In this document: one piece after another, positions 1 to 10,545 of the stretch
Layout: every line of letters begins with the position of its first letter
Position numbering within the stretch: the stretch's first letter is position 1
Origin: Cymbidium sinense
Taxonomy: Eukaryota; Streptophyta; Magnoliopsida; Asparagales; Orchidaceae
Direction: 5' to 3'
DNA: 64,000 nucleotides
Assembly: GCA_021442155.1 (NCBI GenBank)
Contig: CM038232.1
Coordinates: forward strand, 65,515,555-65,579,554
Made by a program: the position numbers and the translations under genes
Notes under the pieces: model-generated
Databases searched by the model: none
Seen by the model: only the letters and a program-made list of their open reading frames with translations
What the model was told of the DNA's origin: nothing

Positions 1-6
1 TGACGT

Positions 7-1587
7 TTGCATTGTAACAGCAGTCGACGCTTAGGGGGTGCTTGGAGAATATCCAAAATTGGGGAACACCATAGATGTATCAATGCAGTTAGCGCAGGCG
101 GTCATCAGCAATGTAGTTCTAAATTGATAGCTTATTTCATTATACCTGTGATCGGACATCAAATTGATCTGAAACCTAGGGAGATTATAGGTAGAATGGA
201 GTCAAAGTTTAATATTAAAGTTTCCTACATGAAGGCCTGGGATGCAAAGCGTAAGGCAATAAAAATAATCTTTGGTAGTTGGGAAGAGTCTTATAGGACT
301 CTCAACCTTTACATGGAATCATTTTGTACTATCTACCTGGTACAGTCTACAAAATTCATTCTGGCAGTACACAACGCTTCAAAAGAATTTTTTGGGCATT
401 TGGTCTTTCCATTTTGTAGTTTAATGTTCATATTTACACATTTTGTTAGGCAAGTATCGTGGTACATTATTAACTGCTGTTGGAATAGATGGAAATAATA
501 GATTGTTTCCTCTTGCCTTTGCTATTGTAGAGTCTAAGTCAACTAATTCCTGGTTGTGGTTCTTAATATGCTTACATGATATGCTGTCTGTAGTACCTTC
601 TAGACGTGATTTGCATTATATCTGATAAACATGCTGGTTTGTTACGTGGGTGTAGAAAAGTTTTTCCATGGGCTGCTCATAGACACTGCTTGCGCCATCT
701 TAGTGAAAATTTTAAGAAGGTGATACGTAGATTAGGGATTGGTGATATTGAATTTCTATGTCAGAAGATGTATATGGCAGGAAACACTGACGATATTCTT
801 GAGTTTAATTATTTCATGTCAGATATTAAAAAAGTGAAAGAAGAAGCTCACAAATGGCTTGTGGAACGTAATCATGTTGATGGGGGGATGCGTTACGGTA
901 TAATGATGACTAATGCATCTGAATGTTTCAAGGTGTTCTGAAATGGTCTCATGGTTTGCCGATTCAGGCTCTAATTACTGCTATTTATTACAATTTAGTT
1001 ACATTGTTCATGAAAAGACTTGCCTTTATAACTCAGCAACAGGAGGCCAACTTATCTATTTTCACCCAAAGGGTATCCACAATGTTACAGCGTACTGAGA
1101 GGGAAGCAAGACATTTCCCTAAACTGGTGAACATCAACCCCGAGAGATGTAGGTGTTTGACAGATCAAGTCGATTAGTTAGAGTTGATTTGCTTGATAAT
1201 AGCCAGTGTAACTATAGTTGCAACAAAATAGTCATATATCACTAGTCATGCCCACATGTTATTGCTGCACTGGGATTTAGAAGATTAAATCACCTAACGT
1301 GTATGTCACAGTACTACATGCTGCATCTGTATAATCTCACATACTTAAATGATTTTCACACTTTGCTTGACCGTTCTGAGTGGCCAACTTTCAGTGCAGA
1401 GCATGAATTAATAGCATTGCAGCCACCCAATTTTTGTAGAAGGTCAGGTAGACCTCATACCAGTAGGTTTAGAAATACAATGGATGAAAATAGAGCTAGC
1501 AGTAGTAGAACCTGCAGTCTATGCAAGACAGCTAGCCATTACAGGTCATCGTGCCCACACAATATAATAGTGGAAGGTATGTCGTAG
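7..1587 (+). pseudogene. Mutator-like (MuDR/MULE) transposase, decayed, 5' end outside window
   Basis: This is a remnant of a MULE transposase, the enzyme that cuts and pastes Mutator-type elements. The reading is split over at least four frames. At 7-300 there is the N-terminal part, with the WRIS..GEHHRC block and the typical 'AWDAKRKA..IFGSWEESY' stretch. At 443-625 comes LLGKYRGTLL followed by FPLAFAIVESK, the start of the catalytic core; the expected first catalytic Asp just upstream is no longer readable. The second Asp lies in ISDKH (codon 624-626), followed by HRHCLRHL. At 1207-1257 there is a SWIM-like zinc site ending in CPH, with an in-frame TAG at 1243. A zinc knuckle of CX2CX4HX4C form sits at 1513-1557. 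Order and spacing match MuDR-type proteins. Stops and frameshifts make it inactive. It lies about 125 bases upstream of a plant-mobile-domain gene on the same strand. Confidence 0.9.
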
Positions 1588-1711
1588 ATACAATCTATAT
1601 ATTTAGTGCTTTCTTGTTTAGACTTTTTTTTATTTTACACTACAATTTTTTCCTTTCATTACTTAAAATGCTCTGACACTAACTCCTACATTTGTTTTCT
1701 TCAAAGGTACG

Positions 1712-3846
1712 ATGGCCGAGGAGCACCACCCACCAATTAGACGTCAGCGTCGGGGCCATGCTAGGGAGGCCACCTCACAATTGGTGCAGCCACCTACTGA
1801 GGTCCACCCTAACATAACCTCCCTAAGTGGATGGCATAGAGCCGTTCACCCTGATACTGTAAGTAATATGTAATTTCTATTTCTACGTTACACGTGCATG
1901 ATATTCATTTTGGCTAATGAATGATTGATCATATTTTTTTTGAAGAGCACTATTCTAGAGTCCGCTTCACACTTGCTTATGCTGAAGGAGTGGCCCATCA
2001 CTTACAGAAGATTCATCAGTGGACTAGAGGCAGCAAGCCTACAGTGTGCTAGCCAGCTTCATTTCATCCGCCTAGATCATCATCTGCTTACTGCCGTGGT
2101 TGAGATATGGTCTCCATAGACCAATACCTTTCACCTAGTTGTTGGTGAGATGATAGTGACGCTTCAGGATGTGGCGATGATCCTAGAATTACGTGTTGAT
2201 GGGCCACCTATTATTGGCCCAATTGTGATCGGTGAGAGGAAGAGATGGGCTAGTTGGTCAGATTACTGCAACGAGTTATTAGGATGACACCCTACACCTG
2301 ATGTGGTGTACCATGACCCGATCAGTCCACACATTAGATCAACCTTCAGGATGGGTCAGGCACAGGCGCAGACATGCATGCCATTGAGGTGGCTTAGGTG
2401 GTCTTTTACAGAGAGTCATACGCGCATCTGAGCACTGAGGAGTTCTTCATGCACCTGCGTGCCTACATTCTGTTTCTTATTGGGTGTTTCTTACTGCCGG
2501 ATACATCAAGTTCTAAGATTCACCTACAGTATCTTCCACTTCTAGAGGACTTAGATTCATTCAGTATGCTGTATATAGGAAGAGCAGTTCTGGCCCACCT
2601 CTATAGAGAACTCTACAGCCTACTACGTAACATAGGTTTACACCTCCTACAGATATGATCTTGGGAGCATCTTCATGTGAGGAGGCCGACCTTACATGTG
2701 TCATATCCGACTGATCTTGATGGTCTCAGCATTGGTTTGAGGTATATTTTACTTTCTGCACTTTCAATTTTTTAGTGTATATGTTTGTTTTAAATGTGTT
2801 GTGTGCATAGGTGGAATGAGAGATATGTTCGCTAGATGCCAATGGTGAATGTTACATTATTTAGAAATAAGCTGGATGGCTTGCTGCATATTCAGGTTGG
2901 ACTTGTAGAGTATATTTCAATTCAAATTTCTATAATGCATATTCTAATTTAACATAATTTTTAATATGTGCAGGTGATTTGGCCGCATAATCATGATCAT
3001 GCATACATACATGCTGCTTATATGGTTGGCACGAGTCCCGCTGATCATCTAGAAGAGGGTGGAATGGCATTTACGAAAGGCCGCTACAGCTTTGGACTCA
3101 TACGAATAGATGATACTAGTTGACCCTAGTTTCAAAAGGGTCGATGAACGAGGCAAAAGCATTGTCGAGGGTCGATGATTACCACTAGTACATTACCGCT
3201 TGGGAGAGGGGAGGGATTACCTCCGAGGGCTTGGATGAAGATGAGGGCATCGGCGCTATCACAAGTACATGTGCTAGTTCATCTTGAGCTTCTCTTACAC
3301 GCCTCGAAGATCCTCCGACCACTTACTATTCCAGAGCACCTGAAGAGTGTATATATGTAAGTGTTAACATAAGTATTCATTTGAATTCAATATGTTACTT
3401 GAGGCTAATTTCACACACTATTTTTTCATGTAGTCGGAGCACATCTTGGCGACTTAGGACATCTTCCAGTCGTACTTCGGCCATGTAGATGAGCAAGATA
3501 CAGGGAGTCGTAGATAGGTACGAGGTGTTATGTAGAGACTTGCGATTCCGTGTACATATCGACGACACACATTACGGATCGGAGCCTACGGAGGATGTCC
3601 CATAGCATGATTGGGACGCCTGACCATCTACATATGCTGATCCAGGTCCATCTATGTATGCTGATCCAGGTCCTTCTACATACCAAATTTACGTATGCCG
3701 CATCCCCCTATCTTCCGCCAGACTATCCATGACTTCAAGATCTTGCATTGGAGGGCCACCATCAGCTTGGTGATCGTCCATCACGTGCACCTCACTAGTA
3801 CACACCTGGGAGTGGTGCGATTTCACGCAGACGACTGAGATGTTAG
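1712..3846 (+). pseudogene. Plant mobile domain (PMD, MAIN/MAIL-like) gene carried with the MULE, decayed
   Basis: This is a relic of a protein with the plant mobile domain (the 'aminotransferase-like, plant mobile domain' family), known both as host MAIN/MAIL genes and as passengers of MULE and gypsy elements. The start at 1712 gives MAEEHHPP followed by an Arg-rich stretch. A readable intron follows (GTAAGT at about 1860, TTTTGAAG near 1945). Domain blocks then appear: LDHHLLTAVVEIW, TFHLVVGEMIVTLQDVAMIL (about 2050-2200), and at 2398-2658 LRAYILFLIG followed by HLYRELY. Two more likely introns end in GTGCATAG (near 2810) and TATGTGCAG (near 2973). The tail has a 24-base repeat near 3633-3682 encoding Tyr-Ala-Asp-Pro-Gly-like units, and ends in an Arg-rich motif and TAG at 3844. 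In-frame stops (for example near 2118 and 2286) and frameshifts show that it is dead. Same-strand placement right after the transposase suggests both belonged to one element. Exact exon ends are inferred. Confidence 0.8.
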
Positions 3847-4690
3847 ATGTATATATTGTCTATATTTGTTCTTATTTATTTTATTTTTGTTTCTGGATCA
3901 TCCATTTATGTAAATACTTGTACTCACTTTTTTGAATGACTTGTAGAGCTTATATTCATTTTTGTAATGAATCATCTATATACTTAGTTTTAGATCTACT
4001 TAAATGAAAACTTGTAGACTTTAAGGTTGACCTCTATAATTGACAATAATGGCTTAAAGCTTACAAATGAAACATCTAAACCTAAAGCACAAACATAAGA
4101 GCTCAAAGCCAATCCTTGATGTAAAAAAAAAAAATTTTCTCTGGGTGACTAGTTTGCAGATCCTACAGACCTAATCGCCCACTAATGAAGTACCGTTACA
4201 GATACTTTCACCGCCACGCCTGGAGTTGACATGACTACCTAGTTTACATTTAATTATACTTATTTCTAATTTTTTTAATAATACTTAATTTTTTAATTAA
4301 GTTTTTAACGATACTTATTTTAAAAATAAGCCCATTTATTGATAAATAGTTATAAAAAAACCTATTACAATTAATTATTTTGGATTTGTCTTATTAGGAT
4401 TGAAGTCAACAAAGAAGTCACCGCCAATCAAACACGCAGTAAGATCAATTGAGAATATTAGAACTAAATTTTGATTAAATTTAATTAAAATAATTAGTTC
4501 AGAATTTTATTAAAATAATGCCTATTTAGAATATATTTTTGCAAAATTACAATACGCTTTATTACTACTTCATGGTTTGTATTTCACTAAAATGTTGAGT
4601 TATATTTAAATAATTCAAGGTTTATTTATTTTATTTTTTTTGAAACAACACTACCGAATAACCTAACAATATAATATCAATTAAAGATTT
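3847..4690. other. AT-rich spacer without recognisable gene
   Basis: This AT-rich sequence follows the mobile-domain relic. It probably includes the 3' untranslated part of the MULE near 3847-4000. I see no open frame of interest and no clear inverted terminal repeat that would close the MULE, so its right border is unknown. Confidence 0.5.
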
Positions 4691-4699
4691 TAGAAGTGT

Positions 4700-5148
4700 A
4701 GTAACTATGTTCAGTTGACTCATGAGCTGGTTTCAGCTCGACTCGATAAATAGCTCATGAGCCCAGCTCAATGAACTAACAAGCTAAGCTTAAGTTAGCC
4801 CTGACTCGACTCGTTAACTCACGAGTCAGCTCAATTAATAAATATTAATATAAGATAAACTTAAATATATTATAATTTAATAGTTTAAGAATGAAAATAA
4901 TAAAAAAATTAAAAATTATATGTTATCCTCTTATAATTTTTATCTAATTTTTATTTTTATTATTATTTTATCATTATAATTGCTTGAATAAGAATTATTT
5001 TATCTTTTTCATGCTAAATGAGCCGGCTCTTGATCCAACTCGAACTCCTAAATTAAACTTGAGCTTGAACTCGAACTTAATTAATTAATAAAGCTCAAGC
5101 TCAAGCCGAGGCTAACTCGAGCTCAACTCTTCTCGTTCGTTATCCCTA
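4700..5148. mobile_element. Short element fragment with GAGCTC/CTCGA-rich flanks, likely non-autonomous DNA transposon
   Basis: Two blocks dense in AGCTC, CTCGA and GAGCC words (about 4720-4840 and 5018-5148) flank an AT-rich core. Clustered short motifs near both ends are typical of hAT-type elements, where they bind transposase. The right end, read on the minus strand, would start TAGGGATAACGAAC. I could not find a matching left end or a duplicated target site, so the borders and the family are uncertain. The word content resembles the ends of the large hAT at 12757-18723. Confidence 0.4.
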
Positions 5149-5560
5149 GACCCTACATCTATAGTGAGCTTGAATTATACCTTCATTAATAAATTAGAAT
5201 CAGTAGTAAAACATATGATAACTAAAAAAAAGGTTAAAAAATTTAAATTATGAGTGAAACTAGACTTTTCTAAATACTTTTTAATATTTTTAAAATAAGA
5301 TTAGCACATTAAAATAACGTTCCACTGTAATAAAATTATGATAATTAACCTCAAATATGAGATACTAATTATGATGTAATAATGATTAGTTTATACTATT
5401 AAGATTATCAGCAACCAAAAGAGCCTCTTTTAAAGATTCCTGGATGCCAAAAACAAGAAAAAAAAGTCAGTTAATCGCAAAAAAAAATTAGGAAAAAATT
5501 TTCTGATTAAATTAAAAAATATTTACAAATTTAATTATCATTTTATGTTATATTATTTTA
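5149..5560. other. AT-rich spacer
   Basis: AT-rich sequence with homopolymer runs. I see no gene, repeat end or regulatory signal that I can support. Confidence 0.4.
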
Positions 5561-6050
5561 AAAGAGATTTACATACCTACCACATAATTTTCATATATTT
5601 ATATATCTAAAATATAAATTTTAATATTTATATAAAAGGGGGATTTACATACATACCACACAATTCTTATATATTTATATATCTAATATCCGAACTTCAA
5701 TTTTTACATATATAACACTCAAATCTTCAATATCACATCAAAAATATCATCATAAGTTACTTTTTAAAAGTGAAACACCTTTTTAAGCATAGGAAAGTGT
5801 TAGATAAGTAAATATCTAAATTTAAGTATTAGATATATAAATACATAAGAATTATGTGATGTGTATGTAAATCTTCCTATATAAAAACATCTAAATCTCT
5901 CATATCATATAAAAATATCAATTTCACTAATTTTTTTAAAATAAATTATATTTTTTTCATACATAGAAAAATATGTTATATATACAAAAAATTTTAAATA
6001 TTAGATATATAAATACAAAAAAAAAATTTATATGTATATAAATATTTTTA
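5561..6050. mobile_element. Older MITE copy hosting a second MITE
   Basis: The left arm (about 5561-5612) starts GAGATTTACATAC, and the right arm (about 6000-6050) is a diverged reverse complement of it containing TATTTATATATCTAA. Both arms resemble those of the inner element at 5638-5877, so this looks like an older member of the same family disrupted by a younger one. The target duplication of the outer copy is not clear. Confidence 0.5.
5638..5877. mobile_element. 240-bp MITE with perfect 9-bp target duplication
   Basis: The ends are inverted repeats of roughly 50 bases. The left starts GGGGGATTTACATAC, and the right, read in reverse, starts GGAAGATTTACATAC. Both contain TATTTATATATCTAATA. 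The element is flanked on both sides by TATATAAAA (5629-5637 and 5878-5886). A 9-bp duplication with long inverted repeats fits a Mutator-type MITE. It has no coding capacity. Confidence 0.75.
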
Positions 6051-6467
6051 TTTTAAATTATGTTTAAAATTTTTAAATATATTATAATTAAATTTTAAAT
6101 ATGTCGTTTTTATTTTTTTCACTCATCGGCTCACCACGACTTCTCAGCTGACACGTGTTCCTCCCCGCCGAGGTAATCAAATCTCCCACCACACGCCCAT
6201 GAGATATCGAGTCACCTCCGATTATTAGCATCACTTGCTTTGTAGACAGAGAAAGAAGAGAGAGAAGGAAGATAAATATATATTTTTTCAAATTTCTTTT
6301 TTATTTATACAAAAAAAAAATGCTTGCAATATCTATATTATGAGCATGCACATAATTCGTTAAATCAGACCATATTTTTTAATTAAACTTTTATAATTTT
6401 ATGTGAGAATTTACTGAAGCTGATAATAAATTTTATAATTTAGATAATTTAAAATTAAAATCCATTT

Positions 6468-6480
<13 letters not shown>
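6051..6480. other. Spacer with a GC-richer island holding CACGTG
   Basis: Most of this is AT-rich. About 6115-6265 is clearly richer in G and C and holds a CACGTG core (6152-6157), the plant G-box sequence, and an AGAGAGA tract. It might be a captured promoter or gene fragment. The 67-codon minus-strand frame over it shows no known domain. Confidence 0.3.

Positions 6481-6535
<55 letters not shown>
6477..6535. repeat. (TA)n microsatellite
   Basis: About 59 bases of uninterrupted TA dinucleotides. It directly abuts the left end of the foldback element. A shorter TA run lies at its right end (7913-7928). Confidence 0.95.
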
Positions 6536-6537
<2 letters not shown>

Positions 6538-6541
<4 letters not shown>

Positions 6542-7912
6542 AATTTTAAAATAGTCACATTCTTAATCATAATTACCAATTTAAAATCAAAATTTTTTTT
6601 TTTTATGAAAATTTACAGTCGTAATGGACATGGCTAGCCAGCCTAGAGAGAGAGAGAGAGAGAGCGGGTTTTATTAATTTTTTAATTAATATAATTATTT
6701 AAAATATTTAAAATATATAATTTAAAATATTTTTTATAAAATATTTAATAACTAAATATTTATATATTTAGTTATTAATTTATTTATATATATATAATTA
6801 AATATATAATTTAAAATATTTTTATAAATTTAGAAATTTATTTAATAATTTTTTATTAATTAATATAATTATTTAAAATATATAATTTTTATTAATTTTT
6901 GTTAATATATAATTTAAAAATATTTAAAATATATAAATAAATAATTTTTAATAAATAAATAAAGAAAGAAATAAATTATATAAATAAAGTAATTATATAT
7001 AAAATATTTAGTTATTTATATATTTAGTTATTTATATATTTATTTATATAATTTATTGACTTTATATAATAAATAAATAAATATATAAATAACTAAATAT
7101 TTTATAAAATATAAATAACTAAATATTTATATAATTTATAATTTATTTATTTATTTATTTAACTAATTATATATTTTAAAAAAAATAAATATTTTAAATA
7201 AATAAATAACTAATTAAATAAATAAATAAATATATAAATAACTAATTATTTATTTATATATTTTAAATATTTTAAATTATTTATATAACTTAAAAATATT
7301 TATATAATTTAAATATATAAATAACTAAATAAATTTATAAATATATATATAATTACTTTATTTGTATAATTTATAAAATATTTATATAATTTATTTCTTT
7401 CTTTATTTATTTATTAAAAATTTTATTTATATATTTTAAATATTTTTAAATTATATATTAAAAAAATTAATAAAATTATATATTTTAAATAATTATATTA
7501 ATTAATAAAAATTATTAAATAAATTTCTAAATTTATATATATAATTAAAAATATTTTAAATTATATATTTAATTATATATATATATATATATAAATTAAT
7601 AACTAAATATATAAATATTTAGTTATTAAATATTTTATAAAAAATATTTTTAAATTATATATTTTAAATATTTTAAATAATTATATTAATTAAAAAATTA
7701 ATAAAACCCCTCTCTCTCTCTCTCTCTCTCTCCTACCGAAAGCAAAAAAACAAAAACAAAAAAAGTCCACACCAGTCGCAAACGGACGATCATTACGTCA
7801 TCTCAAGTCAGTCGTCCGTCATGACGGACGACTGCTATTTTCATAAAAAAATTTTTTTGATGCCTAAATTACTAATTAAGGTTAAGAATGTGCCTATTTT
7901 AAAAATTTTCTC
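6538..7912. mobile_element. Foldback / long-TIR MULE-like element in a TA microsatellite
   Basis: The two halves are reverse complements over most of the length. The left outer end reads GAAAAATTTTAAAATAG..CACATTCTTAA; the right end in reverse reads GAGAAAATTTTTAAAATAGG..CACATTCTTAA. Further in, an AG tract (6647-6664) mirrors a CT tract (7708-7731), followed by AT-rich arms meeting near 7190. The right arm carries a near-perfect palindrome, GTCGTCCGTCATGACGGACGAC, around 7810-7832. It has no coding capacity. Ends beginning with G and very long arms fit foldback Mutator elements, but the TA-repeat flanks hide any target duplication. Confidence 0.65.
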
Positions 7913-8480
7913 TATATATATATATATAATTCTTATTGATAATAACAATATATTCTATAAAAATTAATCAACCAAAATTGGATCAATTTCTATCAAGCTT
8001 AAACAAGAACACAGAATCAACATTTTCACATAAAATGAAGCCATAGAGAGAGAAAGTGAGAGAAACTGAGAGAGACAAGGGAGAGAGAGAGAGAGAGAGA
8101 GCATAGTGATTAGATAGAGTGTTCTTGTTGCAGGCTTAAAGGGATGGCAGAAGGTATACTGTCTGAGAGAGGTTCTCCAACTAACTTATGGGACAAAGTC
8201 GTAGCTTAGAAGCAGCAAGAAGAAGGGAACACGAGCTAATGATGGAGGCCAAGAGGGAGGAGAGATTCCATTGTTTATGGCAGTGGGCTTCACGAGAGAG
8301 ACAGTGAGGGACTTATGGGCATTAGTTCCTTTTCTCTGTCAGCTCGAGTAAAAAGCTTGCGTGAGGCTTATTTGCTGATATTTTAAGTCAATGGTGATCT
8401 CCTTTCTAGCATCTTTCTGTTGACGATATTATTAATATTTAATATTTTTTTTAATTAGGTTATGCCTCTTTTATATATAT
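7913..8480. other. Spacer with (GA)n tract, no recognised gene
   Basis: Contains a purine tract with GA repeats (about 8046-8101). About 8140-8350 is less AT-rich and could be a decayed coding fragment, but no frame is open for long and I recognise no family. The right edge is a short TA run (8472-8480) bordering the LINE. Confidence 0.4.
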
Positions 8481-9485
8481 AGAACAAAAAGAAGAGTTCT
8501 ATAATAGAAAGGAGTTAATATTGGTTATATTCAAGTCATTAAGGATATGTATACTAGAGTTGTTACTTGTGTCCAAACATAAGGAGGATTGACAAAATAT
8601 TTTTCTATTTCAATTGGATTACATCAAGGATCAGCTTTAAGCCCTTATTTTTTTGCTTTAGTTATGGATGTTCTTACTTGGCATTTACAGAAAGATGTAC
8701 CTTGGTGTATGTTTTTTGTTGATGACATTCTTCTTATTGATAAGACTAGAGAGGGAGTCCAAGAGAAACTTGAATTATGGAGGTCAACATTAGAGTCTAA
8801 ATGTTTTCGTTTAAGTAGATCTAAAACTGAATATATGGAGTGTAATTTTAGTTGTAGAAGTTCTAGTGGCAGTGTTGTGACATTAGGTGAACAAGCCATT
8901 AATAAAAGTGAGCGATTCAGATATTTAGGCTCTATTGTTCAACATGATGGTGAAATTAATGGAGATGTTATTAATAGAATTCAAGTTAGATGGTTGAAGT
9001 GGAGAAATGCATCTGACATATTGTGTGATAGAAAAGTTACACTTAAACTTAAGGGAAAAATTTATAAGATGGTGGTAAGACTTGCAATGACTTATGGTGC
9101 AGAATGTTGGCCAATAAAAGGGAAGCATAAGACTAAGTTAAGTGTTACGGAGATGAGGATGCTCAGGTGGATGAGTGGCTTTACTCTTAGAGATAAAATG
9201 CAAAATGAGTATGTTCGGGAAAAAGTTGGAGTAGCTCGTGACGATAAGATTAGAGAGAGAGCCTTAGATGGTTTGGCCACATAAAGCTCGTCCGATTGGA
9301 GTGTAGATGCATTAGATTCAATTTAAAGAAAGGTAGAGGTAGACCTAAAAAGACTTGGTTAAGATGTATTAAAAATGACCATAGTATACCTGAATTAAAT
9401 GAGAATTTGGCACATAGTAGGATACAATGGAGATGAATGATTCATGTAGCCGACCCCACTTAGTGGGATAAAGGCTTGTTGTTGT

Positions 9486-9489
<4 letters not shown>
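8481..9489 (+). mobile_element. 5'-truncated RTE-type LINE
   Basis: A non-LTR retrotransposon fragment keeping the C-terminal part of its reverse transcriptase and its 3' end. Its 3' end has the plant RTE signature: a conserved block with CCGACCCCACTTAGTGGGAT and an end in TTGTTGTTGTTG. The 5' end is cut within the reverse transcriptase, as is usual for LINEs. TA dinucleotide runs abut both sides, so a target duplication within TA repeats is possible but cannot be proven. Confidence 0.85.
8589..9284 (+). pseudogene. RTE reverse transcriptase, C-terminal fragment
   Basis: The open frame of 231 codons covers reverse transcriptase motifs from the middle of the domain onward: GLHQGSALSPYFFALVMD, then the catalytic FVDD box (8715-8726), where most relatives have FADD, then the SKTEYM block and the FRYLGS thumb motif near residue 112. 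The tail with MTYGAECWP and MLRWMSG is typical of plant RTE proteins. Homology goes on in another frame upstream (about 8490-8588, with stops at about 8509 and 8580) and downstream past 9284 (GRGRPKKTW near 9330). The protein lacks the endonuclease and the first part of the polymerase. This frame's start codon is not a true start. Confidence 0.85.

Positions 9490-9523
<34 letters not shown>
9489..9523. repeat. (TA)n microsatellite after LINE 3' end
   Basis: A run of about 35 bases of TA dinucleotides directly following the TTG repeats of the LINE. Confidence 0.9.
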
Positions 9524-9524
<1 letters not shown>

Positions 9525-9911
9525 TTTAAGTAAAGTGTTGATTGATTCCTTTGGCGCTTTCTTATTTCACTTATGGGATTGCTTCGATTGGGAATTTGTG
9601 GCTTCTGTTAATGTTAGAGAGAATGGAAAAGTTATTTGGGAATTATTGTTGGTTTTGTCACATAGAATCTCAAGATAATAAGTCAAGAGAGCATTCTTAA
9701 ATCCTTATTTAGTAACATATTTAGTAATTATGTATGATTTTTTTTTTGGACAAACAATAATTAATATTATTCTAACTTTAACATTACCAGTGTTTTTTCT
9801 TCGTATATGGGGTTTGTACTTTTGAATGAAATTAATGTTTTTTTCTCAAGATTTCAAAAATATTTCATTCATTAAATAAATTCCTATTAAATATTTCGTT
9901 TTAGTTGTGTG
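9524..9911. other. Spacer, nothing recognised
   Basis: AT-rich unique-looking sequence between the LINE and the small hAT-like element. No open frame or repeat end can be supported. Confidence 0.4.
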
Positions 9912-10170
9912 TAAGGGTGTGCATTATTTGGTTTTAACCAAAAAATCAAACCGAACTAAAGTTTTTGAGTAATTTAGTTTGATTTTGAACTTAGTAATTT
10001 ATATTTTGGTTTTAATTAATGAAAATTTTGGTTTTTGATTTTTGGATCGGTTTTTTAAATAAAATTTTGGATGAAATCAAATAAACCAAATTTGTTTATT
10101 ATTTGTAATTTTTTTCAGCCATTATAAATATTTAAATATTTTTAATGCATGAAAGTAATTAATTACTTTT

Positions 10171-10228
<58 letters not shown>

Positions 10229-10473
10229 CTTATTACTTGTACATTATACAAAAAAATTACATGATGAATATAAATTTCACAAATAGTTTTTAAATATAAT
10301 AAACTTCGATTTATCCAAAACCAAACAAAATAAATGAACCAAATTGCGATTTGGTTTGTTTGGTTTTTGTATTTTATTTGGTCAGTTTGGTCCAATTTTT
10401 TGAGAATTCAAAACTAATTGATTTTTAAAATTCATCATCCAAACTATCCAAACAAACCAAATGCACACCCCTA
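9912..10473. mobile_element. 562-bp hAT-like non-autonomous element
   Basis: The left end starts TAAGGGTGTGCATTATTTGG; the right end in reverse starts TAGGGGTGTGCATTTGG. TAGGGGTGTGCA is a familiar plant hAT terminus. Flanking 8-mers GTTGTGTG (9904-9911) and GCTATGTG (10474-10481) agree at six of eight positions, consistent with an old 8-bp target duplication. Both subterminal regions are rich in AACCAAA/TTTGGTT words, plausible transposase sites. It has no coding capacity. Confidence 0.7.
10171..10226. repeat. (TA)n microsatellite inside the hAT-like element
   Basis: About 56 bases of TA dinucleotides. The minus-strand open frame across it is only an artefact of this repeat (Ile-Tyr runs). 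Confidence 0.95.
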
Positions 10474-10545
10474 GCTATGTGCAAGTTATTTTAATAACCC
10501 TAACACTTAAAATTATAATAATTTTTACTTAAAATTAATTATTAT

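Noticed and set aside
6088..6291. 67-codon minus-strand frame beginning with a hydrophobic stretch
   Set aside because: The hydrophobic start is translated AT-rich spacer; no family or gene context supports it.
8645..9280. Minus-strand open frames opposite the LINE
   Set aside because: Shadows of the plus-strand reverse transcriptase, which has clear motifs.
10159..10395. 78-codon minus-strand open frame
   Set aside because: It consists largely of Ile-Tyr runs read from a TA microsatellite inside a MITE.
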